Of a stretch of DNA of 64,000 bases, positions 1-8,996 are shown one piece after another (positions within the stretch are counted from its first letter, which is position 1; every line of letters starts with the position of its first letter). The DNA is from Mycolicibacterium sp. BiH015 (GTDB lineage: Bacteria > Actinomycetota > Actinomycetes > Mycobacteriales > Mycobacteriaceae), in NCBI RefSeq assembly GCF_027706845.1, contig NZ_JAQGCZ010000001.1, positions 372,001 to 436,000 of the forward strand, in the 5' to 3' direction. Under the pieces are notes generated by a model, which ran no database searches, was not told where the DNA came from, and saw only the letters and a list, made by a program, of their open reading frames with translations. The translations under genes were made by a program, and so were the position numbers.

Positions 1-400
1 CGAAAGTGATTGTGGCGGTGGCTATGACGTGGTCACCGAGGCTGTTGCTACCCGTGATCCTGAGCGTCACGAGCCCATCCTCGATCGCCGTCACCTCGCC
101 GGAGAATGTCACCGTGTCGTAGGCGTACCACGGCACCCCGAGTCGCAACCCGATGGTCTTGATGACGGCGGTCGGGCCAGCCCAGTCGGTAATGTAGCGC
201 TGCACCAGACCGGTATCGGTCAGGATGTTGACGAAGATGTCCTTCGAACCCTTGGCCTGGGCCTTGTCCCGGTCGTGGTGGACGTCCTGGTAATCGCGGG
301 TGGCGATCGCCGTCGACACGATGAAGGTCGGATCGCCGTAGAGTTCGAGCTCGGGCAGCTTCGTGCCCACCTCGTACGAGGGCGCCGTCGGTGCGCTCAT
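1..400 (-). CDS. chsH1: ChsH1, MaoC-like enoyl-CoA hydratase subunit (3' part outside window)
   Basis: The gene runs off the left edge, so only about 133 N-terminal codons are visible. The product matches the small MaoC-type subunit of the ChsH1-ChsH2 hydratase, which hydrates the unsaturated three-carbon side-chain CoA ester during cholesterol degradation. The hydratase motif RDYQDVHHDRDK is present; Asp36 and His41 align with the catalytic Asp29 and His34 of the M. tuberculosis subunit (sequence recalled, not searched), with seven extra N-terminal residues. The ATG overlaps the TGA of chsH2 by two bases (ATGA), so translation is probably coupled. Expected next gene outside the window: ltp2. 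Confidence 0.93.
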   Translation of the reverse strand, partial: MSAPTAPSYEVGTKLPELELYGDPTFIVSTAIATRDYQDVHHDRDKAQAKGSKDIFVNILTDTGLVQRYITDWAGPTAVIKTIGLRLGVPWYAYDTVTFSGEVTAIEDGLVTLRITGSNSLGDHVIATATITF

Positions 401-1350
401 GCTCGAGGCTCCCATGCGTACAGCGTCCACGCCGGGCTGATCTCACTGTCCGGAAAGTCGATATAGGTTGCGCGCACTGGCATTCCGATCTGCACAGAAT
501 CCGGGTCCACCCCGCGCAGCTCACCGAGCATCCGGACGCCCTCATCGAGCTCCACCAACGCGATGACGAACGGCAGCGTGCGGCCGGGCACCTTCGGCGC
601 ATGGTGGACGACGTAGCTGAACACCGTGCCGTTGCCGGTAGCGACGACATAGTCGGTGGGTTCATCCTTGGCGGCCCATACCGCAGGGACCGGCGGGTGC
701 TGCAGGGACCCGTCCGGGCGCTTCTGGATGCGCAATTCGTGGGCGTTGACACCGTCCCAGAAGAACTTCGTGTCCCGTGACGAGGCCGGTCGCATCAGCT
801 TGTCGGGATCGAGGTCCTCTGGCACCGCGGACGTGACTTCGCCGCGCGGCGTGAACTTCATGATGCGCCACTTCATCTCGGCGACCAGCTCGTCGTCGGC
901 GGTGGTCCAAGTGATCAGCTGGTTGATGAAATAACCCTCACCGAGCGCCGTCTGCTTGGGACCCACCACGTCGGTAATCTCGGCGTGGATGGCGAGCTCC
1001 TCACCCGGCTGCAGGTAACGGTGATACGTCTGTTCGCAATTGGTCGCCACCACGCCGACATAGCCGGCATCGTCGAACAGCGCCATCATCTTCGACAGCG
1101 GGTCGTCATCGGAGCGGCCCTCGCCCAGACCGCCCATCGTCCACACCTGGATCATCGCCGGTGGCGCGACAATACCGGGATGGCCGGCTGCCTTCGCGGC
1201 CTCCGCATCGACGTAGATGGGGTTCCTGTCGCCGATCGCATCCACCCAGTGGTGAATCATCGGCTGGTTGACCGGATCTCGGCCCTGACGCGGTTCGCTC
1301 TTTCCCTCAGCCTTGATCTTGTCGATACTCGCCTGCAGGTCTGCGCTCAT
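397..1350 (-). CDS. chsH2: ChsH2, MaoC/DUF35 fusion subunit of steroid side-chain hydratase
   Basis: A 317-residue protein with an N-terminal MaoC-like hot-dog domain (about residues 1-165) and a C-terminal DUF35 OB-fold domain (about 190-317, from FFWDGVNAHEL onward). In the family it pairs with ChsH1 to hydrate the 3-oxo-pregna-dienoyl-CoA intermediate; the DUF35 domain recruits the Ltp2 retro-aldolase that releases propionyl-CoA. The DUF35 part lacks the CxxC zinc-ribbon cysteines of many archaeal relatives. The ATG at 1350 overlaps the chsE2 stop (ATGA) and the TGA overlaps the chsH1 start, placing it inside a tight operon. Longer upstream readings of this frame lie inside chsE2 and are not used. 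Confidence 0.95.
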   Translation of the reverse strand: MSADLQASIDKIKAEGKSEPRQGRDPVNQPMIHHWVDAIGDRNPIYVDAEAAKAAGHPGIVAPPAMIQVWTMGGLGEGRSDDDPLSKMMALFDDAGYVGVVATNCEQTYHRYLQPGEELAIHAEITDVVGPKQTALGEGYFINQLITWTTADDELVAEMKWRIMKFTPRGEVTSAVPEDLDPDKLMRPASSRDTKFFWDGVNAHELRIQKRPDGSLQHPPVPAVWAAKDEPTDYVVATGNGTVFSYVVHHAPKVPGRTLPFVIALVELDEGVRMLGELRGVDPDSVQIGMPVRATYIDFPDSEISPAWTLYAWEPRA

Positions 1351-2510
1351 CTGATCACTCTCGGGACCTTGAGACCCGACGCCGCAATCTGCTCGCGCAT
1401 CACTTCGTTGACGCCGCCGCCGAAGGTGATGACCAAGTTTCGTTTGGTCATCTTGTCCAGCCAGTCCAGGATCTCTCCGGTCTCCGGGTCGGCGGGATTG
1501 CCGAACCTGCCGACGATCTCCTCGGCGAGCCGGCCCACCTCCTGAATGCGTTCGGTGGAGAAGACTTTCGTCGCGGCCGCGTCGGCGACAGCGATGGTCT
1601 CCCCCGATGCGGCCACCTGCCAGTTCAGCAGCTCGTTGACCCGCCAGATGGCCTTGATCTGGCCGAGCAGTCGCTTCACGTCGTCGTGCTCGATCGGCGT
1701 CACGCCATCCGAGCCCGGCTTCGACGCCCACGCGTGGACCTGATCGTAGATGCCGGCGACACGACCGGCCGGGCCGAGCCCGACCCGCTCGTGATTGAGC
1801 TGGGTGGTGATGAGCTTCCAGCCACCGTTCTCCTGCCCGACGAGCATGTCGGCGGGCACCCGCACGTCGTTGTAGTACGACGCGTTGGTGTGATGAGCCC
1901 CGTCGGACAGGATGATCGGCGTCCAGGAGTAGCCGGGGTCCTTGGTGTCGACGATCAGGATCGAGATGCCCTTGTGCTTGGCGGCTTCGGGATCGGTACG
2001 GCACGCCAGCCAGATGTAATCGGCGTCGTGGGCGCCGGTGGTCCACATCTTCTGGCCGTTGACAACATATTCGTCACCCTGCCGAACCGCCGTCGTGCGC
2101 AACGACGCGAGATCCGTGCCGGCCTCCGGCTCGGAGTATCCGATCGCGAAATGGATGTCGCCGGACAGGATTCCGGGCAGGAATTTCTTCTTCTGCTCCT
2201 CGGTTCCGTATACCTGCAGCGTCGGCCCCACAGTCTGCAGCGTCACCAGGGGCAGCGGCACGTCGGCGCGGTTGGCTTCGTTGACGAAGATCTGCTGCTC
2301 CACCGGCCCGAAGCCCAGGCCGCCGTACTCCTTGGGCCAACCGACACCGAGCTTGCCGTCCGAACCCATCCGCTTGATCACCGCGCGATAGGCCTCGTTG
2401 TGCCGGTCCGACTCCATCGCTGCCGCCTCTTCGGGCGTGATCAGCGTCGAAAAGTATTGCCGCAGTTCAGCTTGCAGAGCCCGCTGCTCGGGGGTCAATT
2501 CGATGTACAT
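1347..2510 (-). CDS. fadE29: ChsE2 (FadE29), acyl-CoA dehydrogenase alpha partner
   Basis: A 387-residue acyl-CoA dehydrogenase, the same length as M. tuberculosis FadE29. It shows the usual order: N-terminal helical domain, the SEPEAGTDLASL flavin/substrate segment near residue 130 and a C-terminal helical domain with the FGGGVNEVMREQIA tail. With FadE28 it forms the ChsE1-ChsE2 heterotetramer that dehydrogenates 3-oxo-4-pregnene-20-carboxyl-CoA; in the family the catalytic base is on this subunit. The ATG at 2510 is two bases downstream of the chsE1 stop, and the stop overlaps chsH2. A much longer upstream in-frame extension runs through chsE1 and is rejected. Confidence 0.95.
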   Translation of the reverse strand: MYIELTPEQRALQAELRQYFSTLITPEEAAAMESDRHNEAYRAVIKRMGSDGKLGVGWPKEYGGLGFGPVEQQIFVNEANRADVPLPLVTLQTVGPTLQVYGTEEQKKKFLPGILSGDIHFAIGYSEPEAGTDLASLRTTAVRQGDEYVVNGQKMWTTGAHDADYIWLACRTDPEAAKHKGISILIVDTKDPGYSWTPIILSDGAHHTNASYYNDVRVPADMLVGQENGGWKLITTQLNHERVGLGPAGRVAGIYDQVHAWASKPGSDGVTPIEHDDVKRLLGQIKAIWRVNELLNWQVAASGETIAVADAAATKVFSTERIQEVGRLAEEIVGRFGNPADPETGEILDWLDKMTKRNLVITFGGGVNEVMREQIAASGLKVPRVIR

Positions 2511-2512
2511 GT

Positions 2513-3514
2513 TTACACTCCCACCAGGTCTAGCCGGTGTGTCGGACCGCCGAGAACCCGGGTCAGGTCTTTGATCGACGAGTAGTAGCGGTCCATCGGG
2601 TACGTGATGTCCATGCCCATCCCGCCGTGGAGGTGGTGGCACAGCCGCATCGCCGGGGCCGCCTGTGAGGTCAGCCAGTATCCGAGAACGGCGAGATCGT
2701 CGTCGGCGTCCAGCCCTTCCGACAACAGCCACACCACCGATGTCGACAGCAGCGAGATGGTGCGGGACGCGATGTAGACGTCGGAGAGCTGTGCGGCGAC
2801 AGTCTGGAACGTCGACAGCGGCCTGCCGAACTGCTCTCGGGTGGCGACGTAGTCCGCGGTCAGGCGTAGCGCCCCGGCGACGAGGCCCGACGCGAACGCT
2901 CCGATCGTCGCGAGCGCGAGCTGATTGACCCGGTGCACCGTCGCGTCCTTGAGGACGTCGTCGTCACCGACTGCGACACCGTCGAACGTCACGACGTACT
3001 CGTCGGATCCGTTGGCCGCCGGGGTCTTGGCGACGGTCACTCCGTCTGCCTTCGCCGACACCACCGCGACGCCGGAATCGGTGGTCACCACCAGCCAATC
3101 CGCTTGCGCGGCATACCCGACCGCGATCTTCGTGCCGCTGAGCGTCCCGCCGGCCAACGAGGCGGACGGCCGCTCGGGAAGCTGCGCTCCGGGCTCGTTG
3201 AGTGCGAGCGCCACAATCGAGCCCTCGCTCACACCGGCGAGGAACCGATCTTGCTGCGCGTCGGTGGCGAGGTCGAGCAGCACAGCGGTCGCGCCGAGGG
3301 TGACGAGCGCGGGACCGACCGTGCCATGCCTGCCTATCTCGGTCAGCGCGGTGGCGATCTCGGCGAGGCCGACACCGTCACCGCCGAGGCGTTCCGGCAC
3401 GGCCAACGCCGTCACACCACCAAAAACCAGGGCTTCCCAGCTGTTTTCACGATCGAGCACCGAGGTCACCACATCGGCGACGGCTTGCTGCCCCTCGTCT
3501 GGACTGAAATCCAC
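2513..3514 (-). CDS. fadE28: ChsE1 (FadE28), acyl-CoA dehydrogenase beta partner
   Basis: A 333-residue, shorter-than-usual acyl-CoA dehydrogenase opening with MDFSPDEGQQAVADVV. The middle beta domain is divergent and the C-terminal helical domain ends with HHLHGGMGMDITYPMDRYY. Such short subunits act only as partners in alpha2beta2 steroid dehydrogenases, supplying part of the FAD site to ChsE2. It lies 26 bases downstream of cyp125 and 2 bases upstream of chsE2, fitting one KstR-controlled minus-strand operon. Confidence 0.94.
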   Translation of the reverse strand: MDFSPDEGQQAVADVVTSVLDRENSWEALVFGGVTALAVPERLGGDGVGLAEIATALTEIGRHGTVGPALVTLGATAVLLDLATDAQQDRFLAGVSEGSIVALALNEPGAQLPERPSASLAGGTLSGTKIAVGYAAQADWLVVTTDSGVAVVSAKADGVTVAKTPAANGSDEYVVTFDGVAVGDDDVLKDATVHRVNQLALATIGAFASGLVAGALRLTADYVATREQFGRPLSTFQTVAAQLSDVYIASRTISLLSTSVVWLLSEGLDADDDLAVLGYWLTSQAAPAMRLCHHLHGGMGMDITYPMDRYYSSIKDLTRVLGGPTHRLDLVGV

Positions 3515-3540
3515 CGACTCCTCCTTGAGCCTTCGCCAGT

Positions 3541-4803
3541 CTAGTGCTGGACCGGGCAGCCGCTACCGGTGTAGTCGACCTGCCAATGCTTGATGCCGTT
3601 GAGCCATCCCGACTTCAGCCGTTCGGGGTCGCCGATCGGCTTGAGATCCGGCATGTGGTCGGCGACGGCGTTGAAGATCAGGTTGATCGTCATCTTCGCC
3701 AGGTTGGCACCGATGCAGTAATGGGCACCCGTGCCGCCGAACCCGACGTGCGGGTTGGGGCTGCGCATGATGTCGAACGAGTGCGGGTTGTCGAAGACCT
3801 CTTCGTCGAAGTTGGCTGAGCGGTAAGACATCACGACCCGCTCGCCCTTCTTGATCTTCACGCCGCTGAGCTCGGTGTCCTCCAGTGCCGTGCGCTGGAA
3901 CGCCGAGACGGGAGTGGCCCAGCGGACGATCTCGTCGGCGGCAGTCTCCGGCCGCTCCTTCTTGTACAGTTCCCACTGCTCGGGGTTCTGCGAGAACGCG
4001 ATCATGCCGTGGGTGATCGAATTTCGCGTGGTCTCGTTGCCTGCGACGGCGAGCATGACGACGAAGAAGCCGAACTCGTCGTCAGAAAGCTTCTCACCCT
4101 CGATGTCGGCCTCGATCAGCTTGGTGACGATGTCCTCCGTGGGGTTTTGCGCCCGCTCCTCGGCCATCTTCATCGCATAGGTGATCAGCTCGAACGAGGA
4201 CATCGCCGGGTCGACGTCGGCGTACTCGGGGTCCTCCCCCGCGGTCATCTCGTTGGACCAGCGGAACAACTTGTCGCGATCGTCCTGCGGCACACCGAGA
4301 AGTTCCGCGATGGCCTGCAGTGGAAGCTCGCACGACACCTGCTCGACGAAGTCCCCGGAGCCCTCGGCCTTCGCGGTCTCGGCGATCTTCTGTGCACGCG
4401 CTCGCAATTCGTCTTCGAGGCGGCCGACGGCGCGCGGCGTGAAACCGCGGGAGATGATCTTGCGCAGACGGGTGTGCTGCGGGGCGTCCATGTTCAGCAG
4501 GACTGCCTTCTGCAGGTCGATCGCGGAGCGCTCCATCCCCTGCGGCCACACCGGGATCGCGCCGTCGGGTGAGCTGCCGAAGACGTCGTTGCGCTTGGAC
4601 ACTTCTTTGACATCGGCGTGCTTGGTGACCAGCCAATAGCCTTTGTCACCGAATCCTCCCGTGCCACCCGGCACGTCGACCCAGTGGATAGGCTCGGACT
4701 TGCGCAGTTCGGCAAGTTCCTCGACCGGCAGGCGCTCGAGGTTCAGGGTCGCGTCGAGAAAATCGAAGTCGGGCGCGACGGGGCACGTGTTGGGGCCAGG
4801 CAT
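3541..4803 (-). CDS. cyp125: CYP125 steroid C26/C27-monooxygenase
   Basis: A 420-residue cytochrome P450 closely matching CYP125A1. Visible signatures are the I-helix AGNETT, the ExxR motif in ADEIVRW and the heme-binding FGGTGAHYCIG with Cys363 as thiolate ligand. It oxidises the terminal side-chain methyl of cholesterol or cholestenone to the carboxylate, the first step of side-chain degradation. The N terminus is shorter than the M. tuberculosis protein. ATG at 4803 is preceded by GAGGAGAG about ten bases upstream. A KstR-type palindrome sits 19 bases upstream of the start; the divergent neighbour is fadA5. Confidence 0.97.
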   Translation of the reverse strand: MPGPNTCPVAPDFDFLDATLNLERLPVEELAELRKSEPIHWVDVPGGTGGFGDKGYWLVTKHADVKEVSKRNDVFGSSPDGAIPVWPQGMERSAIDLQKAVLLNMDAPQHTRLRKIISRGFTPRAVGRLEDELRARAQKIAETAKAEGSGDFVEQVSCELPLQAIAELLGVPQDDRDKLFRWSNEMTAGEDPEYADVDPAMSSFELITYAMKMAEERAQNPTEDIVTKLIEADIEGEKLSDDEFGFFVVMLAVAGNETTRNSITHGMIAFSQNPEQWELYKKERPETAADEIVRWATPVSAFQRTALEDTELSGVKIKKGERVVMSYRSANFDEEVFDNPHSFDIMRSPNPHVGFGGTGAHYCIGANLAKMTINLIFNAVADHMPDLKPIGDPERLKSGWLNGIKHWQVDYTGSGCPVQH

Positions 4804-4821
4804 AAGAAAGCTCTCCTCAAT

Positions 4822-4835
4822 TGCAACGTGTTCTA
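4822..4835. promoter_or_regulatory. KstR operator, cyp125 side
   Basis: TGCAACGTGTTCTA matches the KstR consensus TnnAACnnGTTnnA at every fixed position. It lies 19 bases upstream of the cyp125 start, within the 121-base divergent spacer. KstR is the TetR-family repressor of the upper cholesterol pathway; binding here is inferred. Confidence 0.85.
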
Positions 4836-4900
4836 GTGCCAGTAAAACACGGCTTCTCCGCAGATCAAAGGTGCGGGGGCATCGCAGCTTGGCAAGCTGA

Positions 4901-4914
4901 TGAAACGTGTTCTA
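4901..4914. promoter_or_regulatory. KstR operator, fadA5 side
   Basis: TGAAACGTGTTCTA is a second perfect match to TnnAACnnGTTnnA, ending 10 bases before the fadA5 ATG. It shares AACGTGTTCTAG with the first site, in the same orientation 79 bases away. The position suggests a very short leader for fadA5. Confidence 0.85.
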
Positions 4915-4915
4915 G

Positions 4916-6087
<1,172 letters not shown>

Positions 6088-6088
<1 letters not shown>

Positions 6089-6474
6089 TGGCCGTCCCGG
6101 AGGCCGAACGAATTGCGGCGGCCCAGGCCTACATCAGCGCGCTGGCCAGTCATCGGGCCGACGACGTGCCGTTCGCGCCGGGGTGCACACGCGTCGAGGT
6201 CGGCCTGAAGACCGGTTTCTCGGGAAATCATCTGCGCCGCAGCCTGAACAATGGTCTGCAGTACCGCGTCATCAAAGCCGTGACGACGCCGGAGTTCACT
6301 GTTGACGGAGACACGGTGCGAGCACGGTTCGAACTGTCGACCAAACCGAGGCTTGCGGGCCGCAGCGTCGGCGCCCGCATCGACGAGACATTTTTGATCC
6401 CGGCCGACGACCCTTCCGGACGCGCACAGATCCACCACATCAACGCGTCCATCCGTCCCTTTCTCGCCCGTTAG
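6088..6474 (+). CDS. Conserved hypothetical protein downstream of fadA5
   Basis: A 128-residue protein starting at a GTG that shares its first base with the fadA5 TAG. No signal peptide, membrane segment or recognisable catalytic motif is visible. The alternating strand-like segments (ARFELSTKPRLAGRSVGARIDETFLIP) suggest a small beta-rich or NTF2-like fold, a guess only. Overlap with fadA5 and the nine-base gap to ddn imply co-transcription, hence probable KstR control. Readings starting further upstream lie inside fadA5. Confidence 0.75.
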
Positions 6475-6483
6475 GATCCCCGC

Positions 6484-6993
6484 ATGGCCGAGAGCCCGAA
6501 GCCCCCGAAACCCCTGAGCCCCAAGCAGGTCGAAGGCCTTAACTCCAAAGCGGTGGGCACCGGCATCAAATGGATGTCCCGGTTCAACACCTGGGTCTAC
6601 AAGGCCACGGGCGGACGGCTGGGAGCGAAGTGGCGCGGCGGGTCGAACCGCTTCTCGGCGCCGCCACCGGTGGGGATCCTGACCACGATCGGCCGCAAGT
6701 CCGGCGAGCCCCGCGACAGTCCCCTGCTGTTCCTGCGCGAGGGCGATCGCATCGTCTTGGTCGCCTCGCAGGGCGGACGCGCGACGAACCCCATGTGGTA
6801 TCTGAACATTCAGGCCAATCCTGCGGTCACCTTCCAGTACAAGAGCGAGAAGCTGAAGCTCCTCGCCCGGGACGCCACCGACGCCGAGCGTGACCAGTAC
6901 TGGCCCAAGCTGGATGCGATCTATCCCGACTTCGCGAACTACCGGTCCTACACCGACCGCAAGATACCCATCCTGATCTGCGACCCGGTCTAG
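6484..6993 (+). CDS. ddn: Ddn-like F420-dependent quinone/nitro reductase
   Basis: A 169-residue deazaflavin-dependent reductase of the Ddn family. Family landmarks are IKWMSRFNTW near residue 28, TTIGRKSGEPR (67-77), the ASQGG loop, NPMWYLNIQANP (102-113) and the C-terminal YTDRKIPILICDP. It uses reduced F420 at or near the membrane to reduce quinones; the M. tuberculosis enzyme activates nitroimidazoles. Of its activation residues, Tyr65 corresponds to Leu82 here and Tyr133 to Phe150, while Ser78, Tyr130 and Tyr136 correspond to Ser95, Tyr147 and Tyr153 (alignment by eye to a remembered sequence). Position next to fadA5 is as in M. tuberculosis. Confidence 0.92.
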   Translation: MAESPKPPKPLSPKQVEGLNSKAVGTGIKWMSRFNTWVYKATGGRLGAKWRGGSNRFSAPPPVGILTTIGRKSGEPRDSPLLFLREGDRIVLVASQGGRATNPMWYLNIQANPAVTFQYKSEKLKLLARDATDAERDQYWPKLDAIYPDFANYRSYTDRKIPILICDPV

Positions 6994-7036
6994 CGTTGGA
7001 CCTCGGGCCAGCAAACCGTCGACTACGCTCGGTTGC

Positions 7037-7939
7037 ATGGGCGACAGCGTGCCGGAATCGGGTGGCGCGCGAATCGGTGTCGCCATCACGACGGTAGGAC
7101 GGTGGCCTGCACTTCGTGAGCTCCTCGGCGACCTCGCAGCACAAACCCACCCTCCGCAGGTGGTAGGGATCGCCCACCATGACGCCGCGCAGTCCGCGGA
7201 GCTGGCTGCCGTGGTCGCACCGTTCGCCGACACACTGCAGATCCGCACCGTGGTCAGCCCGCGTGGAATCTCCAACGGCCGCAACGCGGCAGCTGCGGTG
7301 ATCGCCGGGGACGTCGACTGGTTGTGGTTCCCCAACGACACCAGCCGCGTCGACAGGGATTTCCTGGAACGGATCGGGCGGCACTGCCGGCCACCGACAA
7401 CCGTCGTGGCCGTGCAACTGGTCGACAGGGAAGGGCCCAGGAACCCCCTACCTGCGCCCGGAACCGAACCGAACCGGCGCACCGTGTGGGGAGCGATGGA
7501 GCCCGCGACCCTCCTGCGGCGTGACGCGTTCGAGGCGGTGGGCGGCTGGAACCTCGCTTTCGGTTCAGGTGCGGACACCCCGTGGCAGTCCGGCGAAGGC
7601 CCCGATCTGTTGCTCCGGATGGCCGAACGCGGAGATCTTTCGGTGGCGTGGGTGGGCGACATCGTGGTGCATGCGCAGACGGAGTTCGCCCACCTGCCGC
7701 CCCAGGAGCGCCGTCGCAAACAGCGAAGCTACGGACGCGGCGCCGGTTACGTTCTGCGGACGTGGAATTACCCACTCTGGTACAAGGCAGCGCACCTGGT
7801 GGCCGCCGCCCTGATGCCGATCCGGAACCCGAAGAAGTTCGGCGTCGGCGAGGGTTTCGCCTTGCTGATCGGCCGCACCGAAGGCGTGCTGGGACGGACG
7901 TTCTCGAACAAGGAAGACAATCGAGCGATTCTCCGATGA
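7037..7939 (+). CDS. Family 2-like glycosyltransferase
   Basis: A 300-residue cytoplasmic glycosyltransferase with a GT-A fold. It begins with the nucleotide-binding segment GVAITTVGRWPALRELLGDL and has ISNGRNAAAAVIAGDVDWLWFPNDT, where PNDT occupies the metal-binding DxD position in variant form. The acceptor-side segment AFEAVGGWN is typical of GT2 enzymes. No multi-pass membrane domain follows, so it is not a cellulose-synthase-type processive enzyme. The TGA overlaps the ATG of the next gene (ATGA), coupling it to the glycoside hydrolase. Donor and product are unknown. Confidence 0.85.
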   Translation: MGDSVPESGGARIGVAITTVGRWPALRELLGDLAAQTHPPQVVGIAHHDAAQSAELAAVVAPFADTLQIRTVVSPRGISNGRNAAAAVIAGDVDWLWFPNDTSRVDRDFLERIGRHCRPPTTVVAVQLVDREGPRNPLPAPGTEPNRRTVWGAMEPATLLRRDAFEAVGGWNLAFGSGADTPWQSGEGPDLLLRMAERGDLSVAWVGDIVVHAQTEFAHLPPQERRRKQRSYGRGAGYVLRTWNYPLWYKAAHLVAAALMPIRNPKKFGVGEGFALLIGRTEGVLGRTFSNKEDNRAILR

Positions 7940-8991
7940 CCCCCGGGCACAGGATCTTCGCTCGTCTGCTGTCGGTGGTCCTGGTCGGTTTCGCTGCCCT
8001 GTCCTGCGGAACGCCCACCCCGCAGGTCGAGATCGGGATGACCCTGCACTCGCGCGGCGCCGACAGCACTGCCGTCAAGCGTCAATTCGATGTCATGTCG
8101 GCGATGAAGGCGACCTGGGTCAGGGTGGACATCGACTGGTCTGCGGTGGAAACCCGACGCGGGCAGTACGACTGGTCCTACCCCGACCTGGTTGTCGACG
8201 AAGCCGCGTCCCGCGGAATCAAGGTGTTGGCTGTCGTGTCCTTCACCCCGGAATGGGCCCGCCCCTCCACGCCGGGGGACAGCGTCGCGGCGCGTCGCTC
8301 TCGGCCCGAAAACCTCTCCGAATGGGCGTCTTTCGTGCGTACCACCGCCGAGCGCTACGCACCGCGCGGCGTGCACAGCTGGGAGATCTGGAACGAACCG
8401 AACACGACGAACTTCTGGCCGCCGCGCCCCGAGATCAACGAGTACGGGACCCTGTTCTGGGTCGCCGCGGACGCGATCCGGGAGGTCCACCCGGATTCCA
8501 CCATCCTCATCGGCGGTCTCGGCCCTAAATTCGAGGAACCGGACGCCGAGATTGCGCCTGCCGACTACCTCGAGCAGCTCTACGCCAACGGCGCCGCCAA
8601 GCGCGCCGATGGAGTCGCAGCACACCCCTACAGCTTTCCCGCGCTTCCGATGGACGACCCGCAGCGGATGACCGGCGGTTTCAAGGACCTGCCCGCACTG
8701 CGGGCTGTGATGGAACGCCATGGAGACGGCGCGAAGAAGATCTGGATCACCGAGTTCGGCGCGCCAACAGGTGACGGACCCCACGCGGTCTCCGAAGATG
8801 ACCAGGCGAACGCGCTGCTGGAAGCCCGCAAGCAGGCCGCCCAATGGGAATGGGCGGGTCCGCTGATCTACTACGAACTGGTCGACGGCGGACCGGACCT
8901 CGCCGACACCGAGCAGAATTTCGGTGTGCTGCACGAAGACCTCAGCCCCAAGCCGGCCGCGGACGCGCTGATCGAATCAGCGCAGGGCTGA
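7936..8991 (+). CDS. Secreted clan GH-A glycoside hydrolase, probable lipoprotein
   Basis: A 351-residue protein with an N-terminal hydrophobic signal (about 8-23) ending ALSC, a weak lipobox with Cys24. The rest resembles a clan GH-A TIM barrel (GH5/GH39-like): the acid/base glutamate is Glu154 in WEIWNEPN and the likely nucleophile is Glu273 in ITEFG. It should act outside the membrane on a glycan. Overlap with the preceding glycosyltransferase suggests a matched role in making and trimming the same polysaccharide, as in EPS loci that encode their own hydrolase. Substrate cannot be told. Confidence 0.85.
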   Translation: MTPGHRIFARLLSVVLVGFAALSCGTPTPQVEIGMTLHSRGADSTAVKRQFDVMSAMKATWVRVDIDWSAVETRRGQYDWSYPDLVVDEAASRGIKVLAVVSFTPEWARPSTPGDSVAARRSRPENLSEWASFVRTTAERYAPRGVHSWEIWNEPNTTNFWPPRPEINEYGTLFWVAADAIREVHPDSTILIGGLGPKFEEPDAEIAPADYLEQLYANGAAKRADGVAAHPYSFPALPMDDPQRMTGGFKDLPALRAVMERHGDGAKKIWITEFGAPTGDGPHAVSEDDQANALLEARKQAAQWEWAGPLIYYELVDGGPDLADTEQNFGVLHEDLSPKPAADALIESAQG

Positions 8992-8996
8992 GGCGA

